Shown here one piece after another: positions 46,907 through 58,934 of a stretch of 64,000 bases of DNA. The stretch lies in the NCBI GenBank assembly GCA_961205875.1, contig OY540820.1, positions 6,944,001 to 7,008,000 of the forward strand. The letters run 5' to 3'. The stretch's first letter is position 1; each line of letters opens with the position of its first letter. Position numbers and translations under genes: made by a program. The DNA comes from Sialis fuliginosa. Its lineage: Eukaryota; Arthropoda; Insecta; Megaloptera; Sialidae. Below the pieces are notes generated by a model. That model worked only from the letters and a program-made list of their open reading frames with translations. It made no database searches and was not told where the DNA came from.

Positions 46907-49900
46907 ATGTACACCATTATTATATCTGTATTAATCTTTACAAGTTACATTTATTGTAACGATGTGATCGACTTGACCGACTTGGGACCTAAAATATACG
47001 GAGTTCCGTTAAACAGTACCGGGGATTTGTTGGATAAATGGACGCCGGAAATGGAAATGAATCCTGAAGAACAAGGGGAGTATTTTCAAGGGGATATTCT
47101 GTTCCCTAATACTCTTGCGAGAAATGGTCTCAAAACACAAACGGCTAGATGGCCACGTGGGGTTATTCCTTACGAACTGAAGGGATATTTTAGTAAGTAG
47201 AATTGTTTCTTTCATGTCCGGTATTATAAAGGAGCTAGCAAAATTTGCTAGCTAGCAAGCACTTTCAAATGAGGTTTTTAACCTATATCTGACAGTTATC
47301 CTTTAGTTTCATGAAATGTTTGACAAAATTAAAACAGTGGCGATATTATGAAAATTATTTTGTACGGTCAGAGTCGCCAACTGTGTTACAATACGTTGAA
47401 GAATCACTGCTCTAAATTTCATAGCTAATCCATATTACAGAATTAATACCCCATTTGAAAGTGCTCGCTAGCTAGCGAATTTACTAGCTCCTTTATAATA
47501 CCAAACATCATCAAGGTTGTATTTTAGGGACTATATTGCTAAATTATGGTTCATAAAAAATGCATTAAATGAAATATAAAAAAATGGCTCGACAGAGTAT
47601 AGAGAATGTATTTTGAAAGATTTATTTTTTGTAACGCTGTACGACCATTTTTTATCGAGTTATTTGCGATCAAAGCAAAACGACACTTTTAATTTTGAAC
47701 GTCTTTATAACTATAGGGAATAAATTTAAATTCTGTTTAATGTGAATTAAATTATATTTGATAGGTACCAATTATGTATGTCCTATTTAATGCGACTAAA
47801 TAATGGTATGAAACGGACCAAATTGACTTTTTAAAAACATGTCATTTTTTTTAAAATTATTTTTATGGTAAATAGAGATTAGGTTTAAGAAACTCAATTA
47901 ATTAGAAAAAAATATAAGTATCTACGTAGTATAGGATTTCATCGTAATGTACTTCGCATTAACATTTGAAAAAGCGTCGTCAGTTAAAATATGGTTAAAA
48001 CACCTGAGACGAAAAGATGGAAAACTAAAGAAAACGTGATTCGTGGGACATAAAAGAGACGAAATATTTTTGAGATTTCTTGTTGGTACGCTATCGAACA
48101 TATAGCGTACTTCAAATCGGAATTATAATTCCAAATTACGTCACTTATTCTCGTTTGTGTAAACAGGACCACTTAAAACGGTTTAACTACATCGGTTATA
48201 GTTATAATAAAACGTACTCATATTAAGTTTCACGTAAAATCCGTCGTTCACGAAAAAAAAAGATTTTTTTTTAAATCGGAGATTAAAAATGTTTTTTGAT
48301 TTTTTTCCAACCCAGATTCACAACAGAAGAACATGATCGCGGCAGCTATGGACGACTACCATACATACACCTGCATTAAATTCATCCCGCGAGGTACGCG
48401 GGACACTGACTATCTAACGATCACCAGCGCGAATACTGGGTGCTGGAGCAGCGTTGGACGTATCGGTGGCCGCCAAGAACTCAATCTGCAAGCACCCGGC
48501 TGCGTGACGAAGAAGGGAACCCCCATTCACGAGCTCATGCACGCTGTGGGATTCCTCCACGAGCAGAACAGGAGTGAAAGGGATGGATATGTCAATATTG
48601 TTTGGTCGAACATTCAGAAAGGTGAGTCTTAGAGCTGGTCGCGGGCCGTGAATTTTTCGGGACACGTCGGGTCACGGCCGTCACCCGCGTGACGTGAGCG
48701 ATTTTCAAATCTTGAATCGTTAGCGGGCGTGATCGTGAGTCAAATTAAAATAACCGTGCGTGAGCACATTTTTCTCGTGCGTGTGTCCGTGAGTACAATT
48801 TTTTTTTTTATAAACTTATTTGATCTTTTTTTTAATATCTGAACTAATGCGGTGTTCACACCAAAGAAAACAAAACAGCAACACGGTGTTTGAAAACACG
48901 TCGTATTTAAAAATGCATAGGCTTTATTGCACTTTTGTCAAAAAGACACGATGTTGCTGTTTTGTTTTTTCGGTCTGAACACGGCATAATATTGCATAAA
49001 TATAATAATGTTTTAAAACGAATTTTGACATTCAAAAATATAGTATAAAAAATAAATGTTATTTTTAGAAGCACTTTCACATGGACAGTATTGCCAACTG
49101 TATCAGAACACCAAAAAAATGCATTTTAGCTTTATATTCTTATTGTTTTGTTTGCTATTACTGTATTAGAATGCAATTTAGAAGAAAATAATATGAATAT
49201 AAATTATACACAATATATTGCACGTAAAAAACATTAATTTTCATCATTTCAAAATTTTATTTACAACAATTAGATTAAATCGGGTCACGAGCGTGACCCG
49301 CCGTACGTGTTCGGGCGTGAGTAAAAAAAATAGAATTCGTGAGCGTGCGTGATCGTGAATACTTTTTTTGTAACTGTGAGTGAGCGGGCGTGACTAAAAA
49401 ATTTTCTCTCGTGAGCGTGCGTGATCCTGAACAAAAATTACTCACGCGCAAAGCTCTAAGTGAATCTTATGTTTGGTGACATAGAACTATTAAAATGTTC
49501 GTTAATAGTTAGGGTGACCAGATTTTAGTATGTAAATTAAGACCCCTTTTTATTTATATTTTTATAAAATTTATTAAAAATTCACTACCCTAATCTGCAC
49601 TTTTGTGCTCCTGCTCTATTTTTGACGACTTCTTTTTAAATCATTTTTTGCAAAACCCGGAGAAATTGCACCGAAACCCTGAGCCCGGAGAACCAGTATG
49701 AAAACCCTGACTCCGGGTTGAAACCTGAGACCTGGTCACCCTATATGAAGTCTAGTATCAAAATTTCAAGTTATTCCGATTAACCCTTTAGTAGATATAG
49801 TTTTTTTTGTAAAGTAGTGTCCGGTATTATAAACGAGCTAGTAAAATTTACATTTTCAAATGAGGGTTCAAATCTATTTGACAATTCTCTTGATGTTTCA

Positions 49901-51581
49901 TGAAGTGTTTGATAATTTTCGCGCACTCGTGGTATGTAAACACCAACGGTATTAAAACAGTGGCGATATTATGAAAATTATTTTGTACGGTCAGAGATGT
50001 CAACTGTGTTACAATTAGTTGAAATATCACTGCTCTAAATTCCATAGCTAATCCATAGATACTATCACAGAATTAATAACCCATTTGAAAGTGCTTGCTA
50101 ACTAGAAAATTTCCTAGCTCCTTTGTAATATCAGACATTAATTAATCAGAAAAATATATTTTTTTTGTAAAAAAATACGTAATTTTTTTTTACTAAAAGG
50201 ATTGTAATTATTAAACTATTCATTAAAATAAAATAAAAATTTAATACGTAAATCAAGACTATATAACAACACTTTCAGACTATCTCAAAGTCTTTGTAAT
50301 TAATAATTCCAGAGTACCATATCAAGAAACAAAAAATTCATATTTATAAAATAATTCAGTGTAGCATATTTTTAACAACATATTTTATAATAAATCGAAC
50401 CAATGCTAATTTTATATAGAAATATTTCATTAAGTATCAGTTAGTAGTAATGGCTTCTGAATTTATGAAAATTTATACCTACATATAGTTACACTCAATT
50501 TTACAAAATATTTAAATACAAGTAATAATTTGTATGTAAGTTTTACTGTAAACTGTACAAATTTAAAATAATTAAACGTTTTTTGTTCTTGTTCTTTTTT
50601 GTAAAAATCACTACTTAGATAAATAACATAATGTAGAAAAGACAGTCATTCGTTAAGAATTTACGAAATGTTAATTATATAAAAGAGGAAACATTAACAG
50701 CAACTTTACTGTTCCTCGTTTAATTTATTTGTTCACCAAAATCGTTTATTACGTCTTAAGATCTGTTCATTTAATTTTATAAAGTGTTTATTTTCTCGAG
50801 TATTCATTTGTAGAGATTTTTTAGAATCAGAGCCGCACGTAGAACTTGATGACAGGAAATGTTGGGGAAGTTAGGTTCTTACAAAATAATTGGCGAGATA
50901 AACAGCTTTTTAATGCCCACCCTTCTTCCAAATGTTATACCGGGCCTTAAAGAGTCTGACGTTCCAGACGAAATTTGTTTGCTTCCCCCTTTCTCTAGTA
51001 ATTTATGTATTTAATAAAATTTTCAGTTTTTATAAAATTTATATTTATGTTTCAGGACGAGAAAATAATTTCGAAAAAGCTAGAGCCCAAGATGTGACAG
51101 CTTTCGATGTGGGTTATGACCTTAATAGCGTGATGCATTATTCGGAAACTGCGTTTTCAGTTAATGGACAAAAAACAATAGTACCGAAGGTATGGATCTT
51201 TTTTTATGAAGATTATTCTAATATATATTTTTTTAAATTGTAACATATACTAGGGAATAACCATTGATTACTCTCCCTTATAAGAGTTACGTAACTTTTG
51301 ATTTATTGAGTAAAAAAGATTGTTTTGTCGAACACAAATAACCAAAATAATTTACAACCAAATAAATTCAGTGTGAGATCGAGGCACAAACATAAAATGC
51401 ACATAATAAAAAAATCATGCTGTTTTTAAAAAACTTGATTTTTTAAATAAATATTGCTAAATTTAAAATTTTCCTTTTTTTTCAGAAAAACTCAAATATG
51501 CGTTTAGGACAAAGAGACGGCTTTAGCAAACAAGACATCATGAAAATAAACAGAATGTACAACTGCAAGAATAAAATGTAA
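46907..51581 (+). CDS. Secreted astacin-family zinc metalloprotease
   Basis: A predicted secreted M12A endopeptidase. Four exons (46907-47192, 48316-48621, 51056-51189, 51486-51581) join in frame to 273 residues. Residues 1-17 form a hydrophobic signal peptide ending IYC. The prodomain carries the FQGD aspartate-switch motif (F60-D63), which keeps the enzyme inactive until cleaved. The mature catalytic domain starts near residue 75-80 (ARWPRGVIPYEL). Zinc and catalytic residues lie in HELMHAVGFLHEQNR (H167, E168, H171, H177), and the Met-turn is SVMHY (M224, Y226). Four Cys in the catalytic domain fit the usual disulfides. There is no C-terminal CUB, EGF or ShK domain: the protein ends at CKNKM, so it is a minimal astacin such as insect gut or venom enzymes. 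Introns 1 and 2 are full of MITEs. Confidence 0.95.
47214..47509. mobile_element. MITE in astacin intron 1
   Basis: The ends gtccggtattataaaggagc and gctcctttataataccaaac are inverted, followed inward by the self-complementary gctagctagc and cactttcaaatg. A second member is in intron 2 at 49817-50138. Confidence 0.75.
48630..49459. mobile_element. hAT-like element abutting the astacin exon-2 splice donor
   Basis: The ends TAGAGCTGG... and ...AAAGCTCTA fit the hAT-type YARNG start. The left flank GTGAGTCT (48622-48629) and right flank GTGAATCT (49460-49467) look like an 8-bp target duplication with one difference. The left copy is the splice donor of exon 2. Subterminal sequence is packed with 'cgtgagcg' and 'gcgtgatcgtga' units in both halves. 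It is non-coding and contains a nested MITE. Confidence 0.65.
48848..48986. mobile_element. PIF/Harbinger-like MITE nested in the hAT-like element
   Basis: The ends TGCGGTGTTCACACC and GGTCTGAACACGGCA are inverted, with TAA on both sides (48845-48847 and 48987-48989). Inside are facing blocks aaaacaaaacagcaaca and tgttgctgttttgtttt. The 3-bp TAA duplication suits the PIF/Harbinger group. Confidence 0.75.
49512..49741. mobile_element. Small MITE with GGGTGACCAG ends and TA duplication
   Basis: TA|GGGTGACCAG on the left and CTGGTCACCC|TA on the right are inverted. The right half contains 'cccggagaaattgcaccg' and 'ccctgactccgggttgaaa', which also occur at 23032-23090, so the family has another fragment in this window. 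Confidence 0.75.
49817..50138. mobile_element. MITE in astacin intron 2, same family as 47214-47509
   Basis: It begins gtgtccggtattataaacga and ends inverted, gctcctttgtaatatcagac. Inner blocks (ttgataattttcgcgc, cagtggcgatattatgaaaa) match the intron 1 copy. Confidence 0.75.
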
Positions 51582-51672
51582 CCAAAGACCCTACCTATAT
51601 GTTCAGTACTATATATATATATTGTTATAGTATATTAAGAACCAAATGTAATTAAATATCTTTATAATAACT

Positions 51673-51678
51673 AATAAA
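51673..51678 (+). terminator. Polyadenylation signal of the astacin gene
   Basis: AATAAA about 92 bases downstream of the stop codon, followed by gtgtgct. Confidence 0.55.
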
Positions 51679-52960
51679 AATAATGTGTGCTATAAAATAA
51701 TCATTATTTATTTTCACGAATCATACCAATTTATTATCAGTTACGAATAACATTTTTAAGGCGAGGTGACACATTTTTGATAATTATTACCAGCCAGATA
51801 AAAATTCAGGGGCCGCGGGAGGTATGCTTGATTTGTTTTCCCTGTAGGGGTCCATCTATCAATTTTATTGGATTCCGTCAAAACGGAAGCAGTAAAACTA
51901 AAAAATTACTGGACCAATTGCACTGAAATTTGGAAAATACCTATAATATTGAAAATTCAGACACCCTTTCGCATTGACATATAATAGTAAGCTAAGTATG
52001 TTATCTAATGCACGAATGTAGGTTTAGAACTAAAAATTAAGTTGATTTTTAGTTCTTTTCAGTCCATGGGAAGGAGGTTCAAAAAAGTTTTTTTTTTCAA
52101 AAATCTCATCATTTCTGTTTTGAGTTATCAATCTACGCCCGTATACCAAATTTCATCTTAATCGGTATAAAACTTATATAGACAGAAACACAGACAGACG
52201 GACGGATAGAGCGAAAGTATAAGTGTGCCTAGTTTTCTCCGGGATCCTAAAAATTGCTCATATTTTAATTTGATCTACTTATTGTAGTTAGTATAGTTTA
52301 ATCATAATTTTTTTTTAATTTCTCTGATATGAAATAAATTATTATAATTGACATTTATATTTAATATTTCTATATTTGTTTTATCTATAATCATACATTA
52401 AAGTCTTCTAGACGAAAATTTACATATTTTTACATTATCTACATTTTTTTAATAATATAAAATTGTTTAAAATTACGTTATTATCATTTTATGGTAAATA
52501 AAACTAATTATCTTTATTATTATGATTAAAATAACAAGTTGTTTTTAAATTTCTAATTTTTAATAATAATTTTATAATTATTATAATACATAATATCTAA
52601 AATGCTATATATTAAGACAACATACTCTAGGCTTCTGAGTATTACCATATTTTTTTAACCCTCAATTTTCCATAAATATATTTAGGTTGTACCCCCCTAT
52701 CAACAAATATTTGGCAATTTATATCACGTTCAATAAGACAAATACTATGCCCCCAGAAGCCTGAAGATTACTAATAATAAAATAAATTCAATGAAAAATA
52801 ATACTGTTTGATATTTTTTCGACGATTTAAAAAATTTATTGCACATAAATCACACAATATTTTTTTTTAATTCTGGAACCTAATCGATTCATAATTAATA
52901 TTTATAACAGCGCATTTTTATCTTCTTTTACATGCTCCTGAAAGAATAAAATATCATTTT
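51679..52960. other. Intergenic region between astacin and the OBP gene
   Basis: It includes a dispersed repeat (about 51830-52260, 'ccgtcaaaacggaagcagtaa' to 'cagacagacggacggatag') of the type that ends in a short gacagac microsatellite. The rest is AT-rich. A TTTATT at 52835-52840 (AATAAA on the - strand) is a plausible polyadenylation signal for the OBP gene. Confidence 0.5.
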
Positions 52961-55900
52961 TCAAACTTTATAACAATGTTCCCTGACAAGGTCCTGCAGG
53001 TGGGATAAACTGACCTGATGCGTCCAGAAGCATTGCGTGAACAGCATGGCGCGCCTGCAAGGATCACTGATCGTCAATGCCGTGCATTTATACACGAGCG
53101 TGTCAACCTCCTCCGTGGACAATTGCGTATCCTGGAGCGCGAACTTAATCTCGGTTAGCATGAACCCACCCTGCGTGTCCATCTGAAATATTTACATAAA
53201 GATTCTAATTTACAATTATTACAATAAATTACAACTTTTTTTTTCGAAAAAAAACATTTCAAACAAAAGTTATAATCCAGGCTAAAAAGAACTTAAAATA
53301 GGAATTTTTAGGTAGAGTTTTGCTACTTACAGGATTTATAACAAATGTGATATAGAATAATACCCTAAGTTTACTCCGATTTTGGTTGTCCGCGTCAGGG
53401 TAAACCATGGTTCAATTGCAAAATTCTTAATTTATTTTGATTTTTGTTAAATAGCGGTCTAAATAAGTACTATACAAAAAAAGTTTCAAATTAAAAAAAA
53501 CATCTGCCAAGTAAATGTACAGTACTTCCTCGTGTTAAATTCACCAAAGGTAGTTAATTATTCAACAATTTAAATAAAAACCGATTGTGTTTAGATAAAT
53601 TGCCTGGAATTGGTTAGCCATTTAATTTTTATACAATTTTATTAAAAAATATTAGGTCGAAATTTTTCTTAAAACGCACCTGAATATTTTTTCATATAAT
53701 TTTAATTTTTTGACAATTTCAATCTAAATCTAAATTTATGCAAATGTCAAAAAAACATTTAAAACGTCAAAATGACATTTAAAACACCAAAATGACATTT
53801 AAATGTCCAAGCAAATATCAATATAGAAAAACAAAACACGAATTTTAAAAATAAATTGAGATAAATCTTTGTAAAGGAATATTTTACAACAAACGTTGTA
53901 GACCCATATTATAGGAAATTTAATGCTTTACAAAAAATATTCTATAAAATTTTCACGTAACATTTGCCGTTTTTGAGTTATCTTGAAAAAAATAATCTTT
54001 TGGGGTGTCGTCCATCTGCCTTACACACGATTTTGATCATTTTGAAATGGGACCGTCCTCAAGCCAGACCCAACCATCCGACCAAATTTCAGTAATATCG
54101 GTTCAGTGGTTCATGAGTTATGCGTGTGACAAGGATTCAGGGGACAGACGGACACACACACACACGGACGGATGGACAGACAGACAGACAGACACGGAAC
54201 GAAAAGTGTTTGCCTTGACGTGAAACGGATAAATCAATTTAAAATTTTGTCTCAATCTGAAACGATCACAAAGCTTCTCGTATCTTCGATATTGCGAGGA
54301 AGCAATATAAAACTCCCTGCAACCGCCATTTTGAAAAAAAATAAAAATTTCATCTGTTTATGCGCTACTCTAAAATAATTGCTGAAAACACTTGTTATTA
54401 AGCTGTAATAACTAACAAAGTGTAACGTTTTTAAAGTTGATAACCCTGGAAAATAAACATTTTTTAGTACAGAATATTCATTGAAAAATAGGACCTGATA
54501 TCTTCAATTGTTTTTGTTTTATTAAATTGTTAATAATGGAATCATGCTTGTCTTTGATTAAAAATAAAAGTTTTTGTAAAACTGCTTCTGTGTTCCCAAA
54601 GACTTATATAATCAATAATCGCCATAAAAAGTATTTTTTTGAATTGTTTGGCAAATGGTAGCACTAAAATCTTATTGTTGAGTTTTTATTATAAACCAAT
54701 TCAATTGTTCCATAATAATAATAATAATATGTGTATTTATTCAGTCGGTACAGAGTACATTGAATAAGTCAGAAGAAATATTTTACAGTTTAATTAAAGG
54801 TAATATATATTAAGTGTTAATGATCTATGCATTGTCGAAAAACTCATGTAAGCTGTAGTGACACTTTTCTATCAGATATTCTCTTAACACAACTTTTATT
54901 TTAGAGACTGGAAGATCTGTTATACGTTTCGGTATCTTATTACATTTTTATATACTATGGCTTTGCGGGTTTGAATAGTTTTTATATTATGTTTATGTCT
55001 AGTGTCGTAGTTATGTTTGTTATCATTGAATAAATCTGGATTTTGTTTAATAAATAGCACACTTTCCAATATCTAAAGATCTATTACAGTTAATAATTTG
55101 AAGTTTTGAAACAAGGGGCGACAATGCTCCCTAGGACCAGCCTTTGCCATAATACGCAGACATTTTTTTTTGCATTTTTAATATGTGTATAGTGTCATAA
55201 GATTGACCCCAAAATAGAACCAGCATGAACTCATGACGCGGACAACCAAAATCGGAGCAAACTTAGGGTATTATTCTATACCACATTTGTGTAAGTAGTA
55301 AATCTGTATCTAAAAAAAACCTCTTTTAGCCTCCACAGCCTGGATTATTAAGAGTATAAGATCTTTTTTTATTAAATAATTATGATAAAAAAAATTTGAG
55401 AATCACTGTACTAATGTACAGTCCACATACCCATCCATATTTTGTGTACAAGCAGTGAAAAAAGCACTCTAATTCCTTTACATTAGACGGTGATAATTTC
55501 TTGTTGATCAGAACCTCATTCAGAATTCCTGGAAAAAATAAACTAGTAAAAATAACAACACATTTAATTATTATCCATTGCAAGCAACGTCATTTTTAAT
55601 TGAATGAGTCGTATACTAAATTTATTGACGTATTTGGATTGTTTTTCTTTGAATTAAATATAAATATTTATATTATTTGCATGCTGAAATATGCAAAAAA
55701 TAATTTCTTAGAGAAATCGACTGATTAATGGGAAAATTTTAATTGCATCATTATTTGCTTACCTAACTAGAATTCCTGAAAAACGAATCTATATGTATTA
55801 TTAAAATATTTTAATTCAGGGTTATTTATTTTAGTGAGTAGTTGTAGCTTGTTTCTGTAGTTCCAAAAATGAAAACTGCAGTTGTAAAAGATAATTTGTG

Positions 55901-56789
55901 TTTGTTGAAAAATTGCAAGTAGAAAGAAAAACATAAAAAAGTCAAAATGTAGAGCAAAAAAAGGTCACTATAAATTGTAAGAGAGAAATATACAAAGTGG
56001 AGAGTAAGAAAGCAAAAAAAGGTCCACAAATATAGTTTGTTTTTTAAATTATACCCTTTTATTTCGTTCATGTTTTTTCTTCAGTAATGGCAAATGTAAA
56101 ACCAGTAATGAGCACGCAGTGATGGACACTTGCTAATGGTTACAAAATGATAAGTACTACTACAAAAGTAAGAATTGTCAAATTTGAAACAATGTAAAGC
56201 AGTTGCTATGATAATACAATAATTAATTAATTATTATACTAATACTTAGTTAAAATGTCCACCATTTTGACACTTATTGGTCGATTGTCATCAAATCACG
56301 CTGTAAGACAGTTAAATGTATATAGATTAATATTCAGAAATGGTAGTAAACAAATATTAACACATATTTTTAATTCAGTACATTTAATTAAAAATTTGCC
56401 ATTACAGGGGTCCTTGCCAAGACTGTTTTTGCTTTCATCGGGTTATAATTTATATATTTTATATTTATAATATAATTATTATATATTATATTATTATATT
56501 TATAATATATTTTTATATTTAAGTTTTGACAGTAAAATTGGATTCAACGAGCAAATAAATTATTTAATATTAAATTGAAAATAAATCTATTTAAAAAAAA
56601 TTTTATATTAAAATAAGAACTAGGTAGGTACTTAAGAATATACTTACTAAGCGGCACAGGCGAACTTTGATTACAAACTTTTATAATAATCAAATCATTG
56701 ATGGAACTTCCATAACTAGATCTTCCAGAAACTATACTTATCAAAGTTATAACAAAAATAACTGTTAAAAAACACCTCTTCAGTTCCAT
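52961..56789 (-). CDS. Odorant-binding protein (PBP/GOBP-type)
   Basis: Small secreted helical protein of the insect OBP family, which carries hydrophobic ligands in sensillar lymph or other fluids. Three exons on the - strand (56789-56648, 55528-55431, 53182-52961) join in frame to 153 residues. Residues 1-22 (start MELKRCFLTVIFVITL) form the signal peptide. The six conserved cysteines are C39, C69, C73, C113, C122 and C131, with spacing C1-x29-C2-x3-C3-x39-C4-x8-C5-x8-C6, the classic pattern, read in ECFFHC, YKC, DPC and TQC. An extra Cys lies near the C-terminus (EHCYKV). The two introns are long and occupied by mobile elements: a presequence-repeat copy in intron 1 and a 2.1-kb element in intron 2. 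Tissue and ligand cannot be inferred. Confidence 0.88.
54005..54320 (+). repeat. Dispersed repeat with gacagac tail, shared with 62030-62310
   Basis: 'gaccgtcctcaagccagacc', 'gttcatgagttatgcgtgtg', 'caaggattcaggggacagac' and 'cttctcgtatcttcgatatt' recur with few changes at 62030-62310. The ORFs across it are translations of the repeat. Confidence 0.7.
54715..55060 (-). pseudogene. 3' end of a non-LTR retrotransposon ORF2, decayed
   Basis: On the - strand, fragments DNKHNYDTRHKHNIK and VVLREYLIEKCHYSLHEFF match the typical tail of CR1/jockey-type ORF2 proteins (HNYNTRNK ... FK..L..YLI.K.FYSV.EFL). The frame is shifted between them. The strand ends with an (aat)n-type tail near 54715-54730. 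It lies within the element in OBP intron 2. Confidence 0.55.
56090..56430 (+). repeat. Presequence-repeat copy in OBP intron 1
   Basis: The same sequence as the ends of the 1-4205 element, + orientation, including gaaacaatgtaaagcagttg and the ATG at 56255. The frame reads MSTILTLIGRLSSNHAVRQ and continues with NVYRLIFRNG, ...SVHLIKN and GSLPRL. It is rich in Arg, Ser and hydrophobics and poor in acidic residues. No matching second end was found nearby. Confidence 0.6.
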
Positions 56790-57155
56790 CGTATTTATTT
56801 AAATCATGCACTAACAATTTATCACCAGAAAGTTCTTAATAATTTTGTTAATAATCGAAGTTCACTAGAAATTATCTCGTAATTTTGACCTCATTGGTAC
56901 ATTTACAACTTTTTATATAAATTGGTTAACTTATTGAACTTTTTTTATGTATCGATTGCTGTGTTTTAATAATCACAGAAGTATTTATTGACTAAATTTT
57001 GTTGATATCTTATGAAATTTTACTCAGGGAGAAGGGGGGCGTATTTCGTCAGCTGATTTCAGTACTGAGAGTTTCAGTTTGGTGTAATCTACAGGGTTGT
57101 ATTAATACATATTTTATGTAATGTGAAAATTAATGTGAATTTTTTAAATAATATT
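56790..57155. promoter_or_regulatory. Upstream region of the OBP gene
   Basis: AT-rich sequence directly 5' of the OBP ATG (- strand). 'ttttatataaattgg' near 56910 contains a TATA-like motif about 120 bases upstream of the start codon (tatataaa on the complementary strand). Nothing else was recognised. Confidence 0.25.
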
Positions 57156-57159
57156 TTGA

Positions 57160-57351
57160 TTAAAATTTAAAAAAAGGTAGTGGCGCCAGTCTTGGCAAGG
57201 ACCCCAGTAATGACAAATTTTTAATTAAATGTACTGAATTAGAAATATGTGTTGATATTTGATTACTACCATTTCTGAATATTAATCTATGTACATTTAA
57301 CTGTTTTACAGCGTGATTTGAAAACCGAAAACTTGCTCTTATAGCGGCCAT
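57160..57351 (-). repeat. Fourth copy of the presequence-like ORF
   Basis: A - strand frame begins MAAIRASFRFSNHAVKQ and continues NVHRLIFRNGSNQI, ...SVHLIKN and GSLPRL. It shares residues from SNHAV onward with the copies at 56255, 4047 and 71, but has a different start and no gaaacaatg end. It may be closest to the source gene exon. No splice donor was found after GSLPRL. Confidence 0.5.
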
Positions 57352-57783
57352 AACTGGTGCCTTTACCTTATATTATTTTAAATGTAAATAAGTGTATGAA
57401 AATAGTTTTTTACAGAATATAGTTTGAGGTAGAAACAAAGTATTTTATTATCCAAAATAACAGATTATAATAAATAAAATGTGTTTCTTTGTATATTATA
57501 GAATTTAAGTGTTGAGAGATGGAGAGTTAAAACTAATTTTATTATATAGATATAAATGATACTAAATAAGCAATAATAGGTAATATTTATAATTAATTAG
57601 GTCGGCTATATTTACAAAATTTTTATAAAACTAGTTTAACTTTTTTAATACTACTGTATTTAATAGAGGGTTCAAATTATATTTATAAAATGGACTAAAT
57701 ATATAAGATGTCTATTGACTTTTTATTTATTACTCTATGATAATTAGTTTCGGAGATATAAGTTTTCATAGTGTGACATATTT

Positions 57784-57969
57784 TCATTGCATTCTTGCTC
57801 CAGAGGTTACTCCCGAACCTCTTTTATCACATTTAAACCGGCACTGATTTCCTCCAGCGGCGCTGTTTCTACTTGAGATAAGTGTTCGGTAATCTGTATA
57901 GCTATCGCGACGGTCGCATGTCATCAAACGGGAGCGCAACTTGTCATCGTGTGGCATATTTAAGTACAT
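57784..57969 (-). CDS. Candidate terminal exon of an unidentified gene
   Basis: A - strand frame of 61 codons preceded by a possible acceptor (tatatggcag) and ending TGA. GC content is clearly higher than in the flanks. The peptide (MPHDDKLRSRLMTCDRRDS, then YTDYRTLISSRNSAAGG and CRFKCDKRG) is hydrophilic and looks like a C-terminal tail. I do not recognise it. No adjoining exon was identified on the right. Confidence 0.3.
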   Translation of the reverse strand: MYLNMPHDDKLRSRLMTCDRRDSYTDYRTLISSRNSAAGGNQCRFKCDKRGSGVTSGARMQ

Positions 57970-58934
57970 CTGCCATATACAGGATGGTCATAAAATAATA
58001 TAAACAATCAATACAATAATGATCTTATAAATATAACAGAAATGAATCTATTTTCAAAATTAACGCTCGGTATTTCCAAATTTAACTAAATGCTTCTTTA
58101 ACTAACTCTCGTTTAGCCTTAACTCTTAACTGCCACTGCGAGGTACCAGACGCCCCACATTGATTCAACTTCAATTTAAGCTGTTTAAATTTTTGAAAAT
58201 TAGTTTTGGTGGAGGTCCAATGAACTGAACGTAAGATGTTTTTTCAATGACATCCATCTCTTTAGATGACAAAATAAATACATTTTTTCGAACTGCTACT
58301 TCTACACTATTTTCCCTTTAAAGTTTTATATCTCAAGAGTATTAGGCTAAAATTTTAGATTTTTCAATTAAAAATTAAAAAAGTTATAAATTTTTATGTA
58401 AAAAATCCATTTTTCGAATTTTACAAGGTTTTAAATTTTTTAAATATATTAAATATTATATATTTTTTAAATAATCAATTAGAGTGCATTCCGTATCGTT
58501 CGAAGATGATAGAGGAATTTTATTGAATAAAAATATTCAATAACTTACGAGTAGTTAGCATTTTAGTGTCTGGGGTAAGAGGTGACCTCACAGTGTGGCA
58601 AGTATGTTATTCTGGAGAGGTGGAGTAGCTAAGGGTTAAATCTACATTTAAATTCTGTATCGTATTATCAACAGAACTAAACATATCTCGTATATTTTTA
58701 ATTAAAGGGATTTTTTTTTCTGTGTTATATTTTTACAACGCATTATGGACATTTTTCTACGAGAACCTAGCATTTAACAAATTATGATTTATATTTATTT
58801 ATAATTATGATATTTAAATCACGTTAGTAATACACCTTTACTTTAAATAAGCATTAAATTGGTTCATTATATCAAGCATAGTGCTTTTCAAACTTATATC
58901 TTGGTTATGGATAGATATCTCCACCATGATGGTG

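Larger units (their letters stand above)
53273..55347. mobile_element. 2.1-kb element filling OBP intron 2
   Basis: The ends TAATCCAGGCT and CCTGGATTA are inverted, with TTA on each side (53270-53272 and 55348-55350), a TWA-type duplication. Further inside, 'atgtgatatagaataatac' and 'gtattattctataccacat', then 'ggttgtccgcgtcag' and 'tgacgcggacaacc', form inverted blocks. The interior carries a dispersed repeat (54005-54310) and a fragment of a non-LTR retrotransposon. Confidence 0.75.
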
